From Serripes groenlandicus (Eukaryota > Mollusca > Bivalvia > Cardiida > Cardiidae), in NCBI GenBank assembly GCA_031761405.1, contig JASEVX010000013.1:33980458-34044457 (forward strand): 64,000 nt of DNA, in the 5' to 3' direction. Positions 45,489-57,418 of this stretch are shown piece by piece. Made by a program: the position numbers and the translations under genes. The notes beneath the pieces are model-generated. The model made no database searches, was not told the DNA's origin, and saw nothing but the letters and a program-made list of their open reading frames with translations. Each line of letters begins with the position of its first letter. Position 1 is the stretch's first letter.

Positions 45489-45775
45489 TGTATGTATGAA
45501 TCTCTGTCATATGAAAGCTTGGATCACTATTCATCTATATGTATGAATTTCTGTCATATGAAAGCTTGGATCACTATTCATCTATATGTATGAATCTCTG
45601 TCATATGAAAGCTTGGATCACTATTCATCTATATGTATGAATCTCTGTCATATGAAAGCTTGGATCACTATTCATCTATATGTATGAATCTCTGTCATAT
45701 TAAAGCTTGGATCACTATTCATCTATATGTATGAATCTCTGTCATATGAAAGCTTGGATCACTATTCATCTGTGG
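45489..45775 (+). repeat. 47 bp minisatellite, 6 copies
   Basis: Unit TATGTATGAATCTCTGTCAT, ATGAAAGCTTGGATCACTAT, TCATCTA; copies almost identical. Confidence 0.95.
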
Positions 45776-46194
45776 AACACTATCAGACAGTGACTGTGCA
45801 TAGGCATTTACTGTCCCTGTATTGAGTGCAAGTGCCGTAAAAACCTTTTCCGGAGACGTGGTACTCTTTCTGTTGTTTACGCCTCTTTTAACCTGTCATA
45901 TTTTGAAAGGCGTCAAGCAATACTAGATTGTAACCCTTCTCTGACGCAGACGATTTATTTGGAAACAGTTTGAAAAAAGGGAGAAATTGTTCGGCAGGAG
46001 TAGTAATATTGTAGAAAATGTCATCATTGCGCAATGGGTTAAATCAGTACTCGCCTTTATTTCATCAAAATTGCTGCTTATGCATTCAAATGTATCCATT
46101 ACTCGTTATCTTGGAATGGACACCGGTTTCCGACTGCAGTTTAAAATTATCTCTTATTTATAAATTCGGGATAGTATTCTTAGCCACGCTCATT

Positions 46195-46305
46195 ATCATG
46201 CCTCACAAACAAACCAAAAATTAATCGTTAAAAACTACCCGGTTCTCATGCCTCACAAACAAACCAACAATTAAATCGTTAAAAACTTCCCGGTTCTCAT
46301 GCATC
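46195..46305 (+). repeat. Tandem duplication, 52 bp x 2
   Basis: CATGCCTCACAAACAAACCA ... CCCGGTTCT occurs twice in succession. Confidence 0.88.
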
Positions 46306-46431
46306 ACTTGGTTTCTGTTCGTGATGCAGAAACCGCAATATGGCAATCGAGTTTACCGGACAGAACATATCGAGTTTTTTGATTGGCTAAACCGTTGCAT
46401 CTAATTTGCATATCGAATCTATGTATTGACA

Positions 46432-46512
46432 CGGGATAATATCCGACACGGCCCGCATGGATTTCATTCATTCGGAATGGACTCGGACCGGAACCACGTG
46501 ATTGAAATGGCG
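46432..46512 (+). repeat. Dispersed repeat L, copy 2
   Basis: GGGATAATATCCGACACGGC, CATTCGGAATGGACTCGGAC, CGGAACCACGTG. Confidence 0.65.
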
Positions 46513-46534
46513 CGTTTTATGTACCAGCTGAAGG

Positions 46535-46930
46535 TAATACATTAGGGCAATACAATACAATACAATATCTTCATTTAAGGTGATACATTAAGGCAATACA
46601 ATACAATACAATATAATACAATATCTTCATTAAAATGGCACGTTGTCTGTACCAGCTGAATGTGATACATTAAGGCAATACAATACAATACAATATCTTT
46701 ATTAAAATGGCACGTTGTCTGTACCAGCTGAATGTGATACATTAAGGCAATACCATACAAAACAAAATCTTCATTTAAATGGCGCGTTATCTGTAATTGA
46801 TGAATGTGATGCATTCATTACAAGCAATACAATACAATACAACATCTTCCTTTAACTGGAGTGTTGTTTGAAGGTGATACATTACACGCAATACAATACA
46901 ATACCATACTTTGTACAGTACAATATCATT
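46535..46930 (+). repeat. Variable 73-81 bp tandem repeat with (AATAC)n cores
   Basis: GTGATACATTAAGGCAATAC, (AATAC)n, AATATCTTCATTAAAATGGC, ACGTTGTCTGTACCAGCTGA; about five units of unequal length. Confidence 0.9.
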
Positions 46931-47530
46931 ATTGACGCCTTTGTAGGAACTATTGTACGTACATATACACTTTTCATAGTGTTATGGAAATACAAATAAA
47001 CAAGAGAGAGGGAAATATACCCAAAGAGGAAAGGTGAAACAATAATGTATACACTAAAAGTTCAGACATTACAAACATTTATTTAATTTGCAGAATAATT
47101 ATAGTATACTCGGTTTGTGGATGGCATAAACCCGGAATTTTAATGTAAAACTTTTTAACAGAGTAATACATTTATGTATCTAAAAGAGTTGGATAGATAA
47201 TTTAGCGGTGAGTATTTGGAGTTAAACAATTTCTACTTTTCCCAAAATGTTTTCTAAAGTTAGATTCATACAGCATACGCACCAAATTGCATTTTTATAT
47301 TAAATGCTAAAATATTATCCTCTGTTTTTCAGATCCTTTAAAAATATTTGATAATTTAAAAATACGTTGAAAGCCCACATTTCATAATGTGACCTTTCAT
47401 ATATATGCACGTTTGCATGATACTTTTGCATAACTGGCTTGTGCGCTTTTCTGCATTATAAATTTACGCATGATTTGAAGTAATCAAATACATTATGTAT
47501 TATAATTATCTATCAAAATATGCTGACTTT
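46931..47530. other. Gene-free, no recognised element
   Basis: AT-rich, nothing recognised. Confidence 0.5.
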
Positions 47531-47538
47531 CAATATTT

Positions 47539-47796
47539 GAGCCGTCCCGCGAGAAAACCAACATAATGGCATCTGCGTAATGTATCGACCCAGATCAGCC
47601 TGCGCAGTCCCCGCAGACTGATCCGGTTCGAAACATTCCGTCTCCGGGGGATAGAGGATAGCGTAATGATTCCTGAAACAGAAAATCCACAGGAGGCGAA
47701 ATGTATACCCGGGTAAGCCTTCGCGGCATGCTTAGGCTGATCCGGGTCGATACGTTACGCAGAGTCCACAATGTTGGTTTTCTCGCGGGACGGCTC
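47539..47796 (-). mobile_element. MITE family A with informative ATTT duplication
   Basis: Full length, flanked by ATTT at 47535-47538 and 47797-47800. Because this site is not ATAT, it shows the 4 bp are duplicated target and not part of the terminus. Confidence 0.88.
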
Positions 47797-48163
47797 ATTT
47801 CTTTTATAATAGCCCTTTTCCTGTTGAACTTATTCTTATATCTTGACCAGATAAACAATTTTAGCTGCAGTGTTTACTCGTAAATTTATATGCATCTAAC
47901 AGATTTCTGTATTTCACTAAAAAGTGTTAAACGTTTTCGACGTACACCAAGTGTGAAATGCGAAACATTTGCTGTATCGTTATCAGACGGAATAAGATAA
48001 TTGGGAAAATGGGGAATTGCTCAACATTAGAATAGTTTGGGGTTTACGATAGAAAATACGTGTACGAGGGGTGATCTATAAAGGAGTATTGAGTAAAATA
48101 AACGAGAATTTTCTCCTGATAAATTTCTCATTTTATAATTTTATCTGTTTACTCTGTATTTAA

Positions 48164-48383
48164 CCCTTTCCCTCATATAGACGCTTTCTGACGCCTCTGC
48201 AGCAGACAGCTTTTTTTAAAACATAGGGAAAAAAGAAAAAAATGCTCAAAACGAGCAATTATTCTTTTGCCACACTGTTTTCCACTTTTAGATAGGTTAT
48301 CCATTCAATTATAGAGATTTGCTATTTGTTGACAAAATATGTTCAAAGTCGTCTGCTGCAGATTTGCTTTATGAGGGAAAGGG
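48164..48383 (+). mobile_element. MITE family F, full length
   Basis: TTAA on both sides (48160-48163, 48384-48387). Confidence 0.91.
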
Positions 48384-48535
48384 TTAACTTAATCCTTTCC
48401 TACTTGCAGACGTATTTTGGCCCATACACAGCAGACGACCTTTGCAAACCGAGAAATTGCTCATAGTGAAAATAAATCCCTTTATAGACCTAGTATAAGT
48501 ACTTTTAGCATTATTTACTCTTTTTTTTACGACAA

Positions 48536-50665
48536 TTGCATATCCTACTTTGCAAGACTAAATATATAATTTGCGGATTATTTAAGATGGCATATGCGTA
48601 TCATGCTTTGCAAGACGTTTTATATTATTTCCATATCATGGCTTGCAAGATTTAAGATATCATTTGCGCATCCTGCTTTGCAAGACTTAAGATTTCATTT
48701 GCCATCCTGCTTGTCAAAACTTTACATATAATTTGCGTATCCTGATTTACACGTCTTAAGTTATCATTTGAGTATCGTGCTTTGCAATAATTAAGATATC
48801 AATTGCGCATCCTGCTTTATTAGACTCAATACATTATTTGTGCATTGTACTTTGTAGGACTTTAGATTCCATTTGTGTCTCGTGCTTTGTTAAACTTAAT
48901 CAACATTTGTGTGTCGTGCTTTGTAAGACTTTAGATATCATTTGTGTATCGTGCTTTGTTAGACTTAATCAACATTTGTGTGTCGTGCTTTGTAAGACTT
49001 TAGATATCATTTGTGTATCTTGCTTGGCAAGAATTTAGATATCATTTGCGCATCCTGCTTTGTTAGACTTAATCAACAGTTGTTCATCGTGCTTTGTAAG
49101 ACTTTAGATATCATTGGTGTATCGTGCATTGCAATAATTAAGTTATCATTTGCGCATCCCGCTTTGTTAGACTTAATCAACATATGTGCATCGTGCTTTG
49201 TAAGACTTTATATTTTATTTGTGTATCGTGCATTGCAAGATTTAAGATAACATTTGCGCACCGCGCTTTGTTAGACTTAATCAACATTTGTGTATCGTGC
49301 TTTGTTGGACTTAATCAACATGTGTATCGTGCTTTGTAAGACTTTAGATTTCATTTGCTTATCCTGTTTTGCAAGACGTTAGATATTATTTGCATATCCT
49401 TCTCGTCAATACTAAACATAGCATTAGCATATCTTGCTTGGCAAGATTTAAGATTTCATTTGCGTATGCTGCCGTGCAAGACTGAATATATATTGTGTGT
49501 ATCGGGCTTTGAAATACTTAAGATATCCTTTATGTATCCTGCTATGCAAAGCTTTTGACAAAATTAGCGTACATTACTATGCAAGACTTCGGACAATATT
49601 TGCGTTCACTGCTATGTTAGACTTAAGACAAAATGTGCGTATCCTGCTATGTAAAACTTTAGACAACATTTGTGTATCCTGGTTTGTAAGACTTTAAACA
49701 ACATTTGCGTATCCTGATATGCAAGACTTTAGACAACATTGGCGTATCCTGCTATGCAAGACTTTAGACAACATTTGGGTATCCTGCTATGTAACACTTT
49801 ATACAACATATGTGTATCCTGCTATGCAAGACTTTAGACAACATTTGCGTATCCTGATATGCAAGACTTTAGACAGCATTTGCGTATCCTGCTATGTAAC
49901 ACTTTACACAACATATGTGTATCCTGCTATTCAAGACTTTAGACAACATTGGCGTATCCTGCTATGCAAGACTTTAGACAACATTTGCGTATCCTGCTAT
50001 GCAAGACTTTAGACATCATTTGCGTATCCTGCTATGCAAGACTTTAGACTGCATTTGCGTATCCTGCTATGTAACACTTTATACAACATATGTGTATCTT
50101 GCTATTCAAGACTTTAGACAACTTTGGCGTATCCTGCTATGCAAGACTTTAGACAACATTGGCGTATCCTGCTATGCAAGACTTTAGACAGCATTGGTGT
50201 ATCCTGCTACGTTAGACGTAAGGCAACATTTGCGTATCCTGCTTTGTAAGACTTTAGACAACATTGGCGTATCCTGCTTTGTAGGACTTTAGACAACATT
50301 GGCGGACTTTAGACAACACTTGCGTATCCTGCTTTGTAAGACTTTAGACAACATTGGCGTATCCTGCTTTGTAAGACTTTAGACAGCATTTGCGTATCCT
50401 GCTATGCAAGACTTTAGACAACATTGGCGTATCCTGCTTTGTAAGACTTTAGACAGCATTTGCGTATCCTGCTATTCAAGACTTTAGACAACATTGGCGT
50501 ATCCTGCTATGCAAGACTTTAGACAGCATTTGCGTATCCTGCTATGTAACACTTTATACAACATATGTGTGTCCTGCTATTCAAGACTTTAGACAACACT
50601 TGCGTATCCTGCTTTGTAAGACTTTAGACAACATTGGCGTATCCTGCTATGTAAGACTTTAGAAA
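48536..50665 (+). repeat. 35 bp minisatellite, about 60 copies, decayed on the left
   Basis: Right-hand consensus GCGTATCCTGCTATGCAAGA, CTTTAGACAACATTT. Left of about 49.5 kb units are diverged (TTGTTAGACTTAATCAACA types) and form a different subarray; right of 49.7 kb they are almost uniform. Confidence 0.95.
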
Positions 50666-50771
50666 ATGTTTGCAAAATAGGAAGACTAATAATTGCTTGC
50701 ACTTTCATGCAGTTTTGCATTGAACTGAATTAATCGCTTCTGATTTTTAAATTATTTGTAAAGACTATTCA

Positions 50772-51057
50772 GCCGTGACCCGGTAGCTCAGTCGATAACG
50801 ACAAGAGCTTTCAATCGAGGGGTCGTGAGTTCTAATCCCAGCTCGGCAAACATTATTTCCGACGTTTCAAAAAAGTCAATGTGACACGCGCCATTCGTCT
50901 TCCATTAATGGACTATTTGGAAATGCAGCCAGTTGCTTGGAAAGACTGTTGTGTGGTGTACTGTTAAGAAAAAGCTTGGAAACCCATGGGTAGGTAACTG
51001 ACCGCCTTGATATGACTAAAAGAAACCATGTTGAGAGCGACGAAAACAATCAAAAAT
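50772..51057 (+). mobile_element. SINE family C, uninterrupted copy
   Basis: Head CCGGTAGCTCAGTCGATAAC, box B GAGTTCTAATCCC, body GTTGTGTGGTGTACTG, tail (CAATCAAAA). Reference for the two B-interrupted copies. Confidence 0.88.
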
Positions 51058-51636
51058 TGCTGACAGAGCAATAACTGTGGATGGGCTAAAATGGGGGAAT
51101 GCTCTTACTAGAGACTTAAAATAAATGAAGACACTGTCAGAAAGAAACTAATAACTAATTTGTTTAAAATGATCTACAAATACTATTCGAATAATGGACA
51201 ATGACTTCTGAAAAATAAATAACGGCGATACATGTTGCAGGAATTTAGCGATATGTGGGTTTTAATCCGTCGGTATCAATGCACGGTTCAGGGTCGGGAT
51301 TATGAAGATAAGGGTGAACACTGTACGTGTGTAAATCCAGATCGAAAACGATGATTATTCTTGTTTACTCCGATGTTAGTTCAAATGGTCACGAACCCTG
51401 AATTGCTTCATGTATAAATGCAAGCCCTTACTTGCGAAAAGGGTAAAAGTTAGCCGCTGTGAATAGTGTAGATCCAGACCATAGTCAGCGCAGTCTGATC
51501 AATATATACACTGTTCACAAATTACTTACACAACATTGTTAGAATATTCTGTTCACTTGAGTATATTCTGATAAGACGGAGCAGTTGTAGCTTCAACTGT
51601 TCAGAAATGCCATTTTATACCTTTTCCCCATGACTG

Positions 51637-52124
51637 ATTGATCGATTGTTTGGTGTTTTTAACCCTTTCCCTCATGTAGACGCTTTCTGACGCCTCTGCA
51701 GCAGACGGCTTTTTGAAAACATAGTGACACAAGAAGAAATTGCTAAAAACGAGCAATTTCTTCTTCTGGTACAATGTTTTCCACTTTAAGTCATAGGTTA
51801 TCCATTCAATTAAAAAGATTTTCCATTTTTTGACAAAATATGTTCAAAGTCGTCTGCTGCAGAATTGTCGTATGAGGGAAAGGGTTTAGTCACATTCGAC
51901 ACATTTGTCAGTTATATCACGGCGTCTTCTGGGTAAGTTACCAGTATTACTGGTCCTTTTATCCAGACAACAGCCACTCAGTCGTAATGCTTACCCTGCA
52001 ACCGTGAGCGCCATGGAGGGCAGCCATTACTACCATTTTCAAAGTCTTTGGTATGACCTGGTCGGTGATCGAACCTGCAACGTCCCGCACCCGAGGCGGA
52101 CACATTATTACTACACCATCGAGG
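51637..52124 (-). mobile_element. SINE family D split by MITE F
   Basis: Tail at 51637-51658, F insert 51663-51884, body and head (CCGAGGCGGACACATTATTA...CCATCGAGG) to 52124. Confidence 0.88.
51663..51884 (+). mobile_element. MITE family F nested in a SINE
   Basis: Left TTAA 51659-51662, right TTTA; splits a SINE-D tail (TTGGTGTTTT...) from its body. Confidence 0.9.
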
Positions 52125-52150
52125 ACTCAAATATAAACATAATAACATAT

Positions 52151-53134
52151 GAGCCGTCCCGCGAGAAAACCAACATTGTGGACTCTGCGTAAAGTATCGT
52201 CCCGGATCAGCCTAAGCATGCCACACAGGCGTGCCCGGATATACACTTTTCGCCTCCTGTGGATTTTCTTCTGTTTCAGGAATAACTACTCTATACATAT
52301 ATCCCACTAAGACGGAATGTGTCGGCCGGATCAGTCTGCGCGGACAGCGCAGGCTGATCTGGTCGATACATTACGCAGATGTCTATCGCCGCAGCCTCAC
52401 GAGAAAACCAACATTGTGGACTCTGCGTAAAGTATCGACCCGGATCAGCGTAAGCATGCCACACAGGTGTGCCCGGATAGACACTTTTCGCCTCCTGTGG
52501 ATTTTCTGTTTCAGGAATCACTACTCTATCTAACCCCCCTTAGACGGAATGTGTCGGCCGGATCAGTCTGCGCGGACAGCGCAGGCTGATCTGGTCGATA
52601 CATTACGCAGATATATTGATATGAGCCGTTCCGGGAGAAAACCAACACTGTGGACTCTGCGTAAAGTATCGACCCGGATCAGCGTAAGCATGCCGCGCAG
52701 GCTTACCCGGATAGACACTTTTCGCCTCCTGTGGATGTTCTGTTTCAGGAATAACTCCTCAATACATCTATCTCCCTAAGACGGAATGTGTCGGCCGGAT
52801 CAGTCTGCGCGGACAGCGCAGGCTGATCTGGTCGATACATTACGCAGATGTCTATCGCCGCAGCCTCACGAGAAAACCAACATTGTGGACTCTGCGTACA
52901 GTATCGACCCGGATCACCCTAAGCATGCCACACATGCGTGCCCGGATAGACACTTTTCGCCTCCTGTGGATTTTCTGTTTCAGGAATCACTACTCTATCT
53001 ATCCCCCCTTAGACGGAATGTGTCGGCCGGATCAGTCTGCGCATTACTCTATACCTCTATCTCCCTGAGACGGAATGATCTGCGTCGATACATTACGCAG
53101 AGGCCATAAGGCTGGTTTTCTCGTAGAACTGCTC
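52151..53134 (+). mobile_element. MITE family A tandem cluster (four units)
   Basis: Four head-to-tail, partly truncated units. Two junctions read ACGCAGATGTCTATCGCCGC (about 52374 and 52843) and one retains ATATGAGCCGTTCC (52619). The last unit carries a further internal deletion. Outer flanks are ATAT (52147-52150, 53135-53138). Confidence 0.88.
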
Positions 53135-53139
53135 ATATA

Positions 53140-54177
53140 TTGACGGTACCAATTCTTTCACTAACAGACGACATTTATTTTCGAAGCAGACGACTTTTCA
53201 AAATATTGATGGAGGGAAAAAAAGGCTCATTATGAGTAATTAACCATTGTCCAATAATCCTATCAAACATGTATGAAAACATTTTTTTCTTAAATTTTCC
53301 GAATTTTACAGGTTCGTTTTGTATTTGAAGCTGATTGTTACGTAAATATTGAAATGCTCATGTTGAACATTGAAGGCTTTTAAGAACCGCAATGCTTAAA
53401 CTATGAATTTCTTTTGCAGTCGATTTCGTCTGCTGTAAACATTTTGTATGTGGAAAAGCAGACGACTCTAAAATGTCATATCAGGTAGTTGGTCGAGGTA
53501 AAATCATTTATCACATAAAGCCCTCACTGGGAGTGTCAAAATCTCATTACATAAATATCAAATGACACTATCTAATATCATATGACACTATTTAATATCA
53601 TATGACAACACTAGTTTGGTTTCCAGTCTTACGCTCAAGTTTTTATTACGCCGTTTGACGTTATATAATATTGTCACTTTGGCGCCAAAGGAAAATTTAC
53701 ACTTTTTCGAAATGCGCTTTATGGGATAAATAGAATATCTCATTCGTGTTAGTATGATGCTCGCCAAGGCTCGCGGCATATCATCTTAGTCAACTCGTTA
53801 AATAAATGTAATACTAAACAAGTAATACTGTGTTAGCTAAAGCAAAAACAAAAACTCACCCACTGCCATTTGTTTTGAAACGGTAGCCATTTTGAAACTT
53901 ATATTCAAGAGAAACTTGAAATAATGAAATGGCGGCCATTTTGAAACGTGTGAAGTTTGATAGAGATCGCACCATCGATGTCCGAGAAATCGGGCGGACA
54001 AGTTCAGGACTAAGAAAGGAAAAGAAAATAATAATAAGAAGAAAAAGAAAAATAATAAGAAGAAACTGGGCAAAAACAATAAGTCACCAAAACTCGTTTT
54101 GGTTGACTTAATAAGAAAAATAAAAATAATAAGAAACTGGGCAAAAACAATAAATAAACACGTATGGAATATCCTGT
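53140..54177. other. Gene-free; A-rich purine tract
   Basis: 54020-54160 is an AATAATAAGAAG-type purine-rich stretch that creates long low-complexity open frames on both strands; no gene. Confidence 0.5.
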
Positions 54178-54232
54178 ATATATAGGATCTGACATGAGTT
54201 GTCATTTCATATAAAGTTTTATTGTATACTTT
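54178..54232 (+). repeat. Dispersed repeat J, copy 2
   Basis: Nearly identical to 22742-22800. It follows A-rich (AATAATAAGAA) sequence with two copies of AAGAAACTGGGCAAAAACAA (54059, 54130). Confidence 0.8.
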
Positions 54233-54815
54233 GATACTGTTCCTTCTATTTTCCATTTGGTAAAATGATTCAATATCAGTTTATATTGCACAGGTTGATA
54301 TTGCACGCATTGGTATTGCACTCATATCTTTTTCACGTGCTGCTAAGGAAGGAACTATTTCCATACAGTAACGTTACAAAGCGATCTTATCCAACCTTTG
54401 ATGATTTAGAGACCAGCTAACTTATACTTCTATTTTGTTACTGTCAGGGCTTAGTGCATCGCAGGCAAGTGAAGTCATCAAACACTTAATGGGACATATT
54501 TACAAATAGAAATGAAACACAAAACATCTGTGTTGGTTTAGACTGTGTATCAATGCATACGGGACTTGAATCAGTCTACAGACGTGATCTACATTTTTGC
54601 CAAATGGTTTTCAAAGTCGTCTGTTGCAGATGTGTTGCATATGGGAAAGGGTTTAGTAGTTCCATACGGATCCCATCGGGTTAACTATAAAAGAGCCCGC
54701 CAACTCTATGTATTCTATTGTGGAAACGCTTTACGACGTCGTCTGTGAGCAATGGCACTAGAACTGCACACTGAGATTGTTCGTGGTTTTAATACATCGA
54801 AATACGCCGATTTAA

Positions 54816-55021
54816 CTCTTTCTGCGCCGAATTGTTTAACACAGACTCTTCCATGTTCAAAATCGGGCTTCTCCATTTCCAATTTCACAAAGGTTTTGGA
54901 ATATTTTGCTAACTAAAATGCAAACATTGCTGATTTCAGGTGAGACAGCTCGTCACGAGCTGACTCACCTGAATCTGCATTGTTTGCAAAAACCTCAATA
55001 TTGCCATTGGCGCTGAAAGAG
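54816..55021 (+). mobile_element. MITE family G, full length
   Basis: TTAA at 54812-54815 and 55022-55025. Confidence 0.92.
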
Positions 55022-55047
55022 TTAAACTGTAAAAAAGACACACAGAA

Positions 55048-55440
55048 AGACATCTGCGTAATGTATCGACCAGATCAGCCTGCGCTGTCCGCGCAGACTG
55101 ATCCGGCCGACACATTCCGTCTTAGTGGGATATATGTATAGAGTAGTTATTCCTGAAACAGAACATCCACAGGAGGCGAAAAGTGTCTATCCGGGTAAGC
55201 CTGCGCGGCATGCTTACGCTGATCCGGATCGATACTTTACGCAGAGTCCACACTGTTAGTTTTCTCGTGAGGCTGCGGCGATAGACATCTGCGTAATGTA
55301 TCGACCAGATCAGCCTGCGCTGTCCGCGCAGACTGATCCGGCCGACACATTCCGTCTTAGTGGGATATATGTATAGAGTAGTTATTCCTGAAACAGAACA
55401 TCCACAGGAGGCGAAAAGTGTCTATCCGGGCACGCCTGTG
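55048..55440 (-). mobile_element. MITE family A tandem pair, 235 bp period
   Basis: GACATCTGCGTAATG recurs at 55049 and 55284. Junction GGCTGCGGCGATAGACATC is the reverse complement of the 52 kb cluster junctions, so both derive from one tandem subfamily. Confidence 0.87.
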
Positions 55441-56002
55441 ACAGTTAAAAGTCGTCTGTATCAGGAGAAACGACTTACCATTAAACAACCATCCCTTTTC
55501 CAACTACATACGCGTTCTGAGGCATCTGTAACAGATAGCAACATGGTGGCTCATAATGAGCAATTTCACGTTTTGTCACAATGTTTTCAACTTTATTCAA
55601 TAATAAAACATTCTTTTATTGTGATTTTGCATATGTGTACCCATTCTCATTAGCAGATTTGTTGTTCCTTACACTCACTTTCATGAATGTAATGAGTCGA
55701 TAGTGTTAGAGAGTGATTTTTACCTGGATGTTTGAATGTCGTCTGCTGCAGATTTGTTGTACTAAATGCATGTAGTGAGTGCATTATGCACTCATGGATA
55801 TCGATGAAACCCTACCTAAAGAGTTGTTTTCTGCAAATCTTTTCCAAAATGCGTCCTTCAATAAATCATCGTACGCTGCATTTAATTTAATTCTCTGTCA
55901 AAACACGGATATAAATCAGACGATCGAGAATAGCTTCATATGAAACCTTGAAACCTGCAAACAGGAGTTGATTGTCTGGTGCGATCACTTACCGGGCTAT
56001 AT
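55441..56002. other. Gene-free; decayed MITE F remnants
   Basis: GAGCAATTTCACGTTTTGTC (55558) and GTCGTCTGCTGCAGATTTGT (55738) are F-like; no termini. Confidence 0.5.
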
Positions 56003-56578
56003 CAGTGTGTGTATACCACGTGATTTTGACGTCACAAATGCTACGGCGGACAGAAATATTTTACTTCGGTTTAGATGTAATAACAAAGGTAACTTTTTTA
56101 TTTCTTCATCATTTTTAATGAAACATGGCGCAGTCTACGCCGCTAAGAGAGTCCTAACGAAAAAAACGAACCATTCCGAAATGTCGATTGTAGGTACTTT
56201 CGTTTTGTGTCCAGGTTGTTGTCCTTTTGACGAAATAGCGAATATTTCAAGGGAATAAACATACGTAGGGAGGAAAAAACACGTTATTTTGGTATAGTTC
56301 GATAGAGAAAAGCATTATTGATTGATTCTCTATTTCAAATTCATATATTTGTTCGAATACTTCGAATAAAGTGAGTTGAAGCGAGGCGACCCAGAAATCT
56401 GTGTCCACCCTTGTTAATATCTATGCATAGAGTAGGTCATATCTATTTTTAGAGGAGCAAGTCCCTGTGGGTGAAGAAATAAAACGGTTACCATTGTTTT
56501 TACATTCTTATCAAGAGCAATTATTGCTGTCTGACCATGCAAATATGACGTCAAAAGTCACGTGGTATACACACACTG
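56003..56578. mobile_element. Inverted-repeat element, 576 bp, CAGTG ends
   Basis: Left CAGTGTGTGTATACCACGTG and right CACGTGGTATACACACACTG are inverted repeats of about 32 bp ending at GACGTCA. Flanks TATAT on both sides (55998-56002, 56579-56583). A 96-codon open frame covers 55968-56258 but shows no family resemblance. CAGTG termini recall hAT-type elements, but the flanking repeat is not the expected 8 bp. Confidence 0.8.
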
Positions 56579-56769
56579 TATATGATAGATTGACATCAGA
56601 CAACCATTTTGTGGAATCAACTATTGAGTGAAATTGGCTGTATTGTATTGGCTGTATATGTGCCGATCTTAATCCATAGAGCGTTGGACTTTACATCTGG
56701 CTCTTGTTTTCTAAACTATTTTGTATGTACTGTCCCCGAAAGTTAGGCAAACAAACACAGTAACACCAT

Positions 56770-56989
56770 TTACCCTTTCCCACATATAGACGCTTTCTGA
56801 CGCGTCTGCAGACACATTTGAAATCATTGTGGCAAAAGGAGAAATTGCTTATAACTAGCACTTTCTCTATTTGCCACAATAATCCCAACTCTATTCAATA
56901 ATCATACTTTCATTTATAGAGGTGTTCTATATTTCTGACTTGATAATTTAAAAGTCGTCTGCTCTAGATGTATTGGACGTCGGAAAGGG
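56770..56989 (+). mobile_element. MITE family F, diverged
   Basis: Ends recognisable (CCCTTTCCCACATATAGACG ... GGAAAGGG), flanking TTAA lost. Confidence 0.78.
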
Positions 56990-57101
56990 TCATTTACTTC
57001 GCGGTTCGCAGTCGTACGCAGAAACATCTTTAGCTATCGTTTCTGACCCCCGGGCCGTGTGACGCTCAATAAGAATGGCGGTCACACTCTAACCCTAGCG
57101 T

Positions 57102-57352
57102 GATTGTTTTACGCCGCTTTCAACAAATGTTCAGTTATATCACGGTGATTCCTAGGTAAGTTACCAGTACTATTGTTTCATTTATCCTGACACCAGCCAA
57201 TCAGTCGTAAACCTAACCGTGCATCTCTGAGCGCCATGGAGGGTAGCCATTACTACAATGTTTAAAGTCATTGGTATGACCCGGCCGGGTATCGAGCCTG
57301 CGACCTCTCGCACCCGAGGCGGACGATCTACCACTAAACCACCGAGGCGGTC
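57102..57352 (-). mobile_element. SINE family D, full length
   Basis: Head on the right: ACGATCTACCACTAAACCAC reads as box A on the minus strand. Followed by repeat H (57360-57420). Confidence 0.9.
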
Positions 57353-57356
57353 GACC

Positions 57357-57418
57357 CTTGCTGGAACCGTAAGAGCCGGCTAAATGGGTCTGAACGATTA
57401 GAGTCAATGCAATTATTG
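57357..57418 (-). repeat. Dispersed repeat H, copy 2
   Basis: Reverse-complement match to 20436-20497 with about five differences by eye. Confidence 0.8.

Noticed and set aside
53837..54256. 139-codon hydrophobic minus-strand frame
   Set aside because: Low-complexity translation of an AATAAGAAG-rich stretch.
55968..56258. 96-codon open frame as a transposase fragment
   Set aside because: It straddles the left inverted repeat of the 576 bp element and shows no catalytic or zinc-binding pattern.
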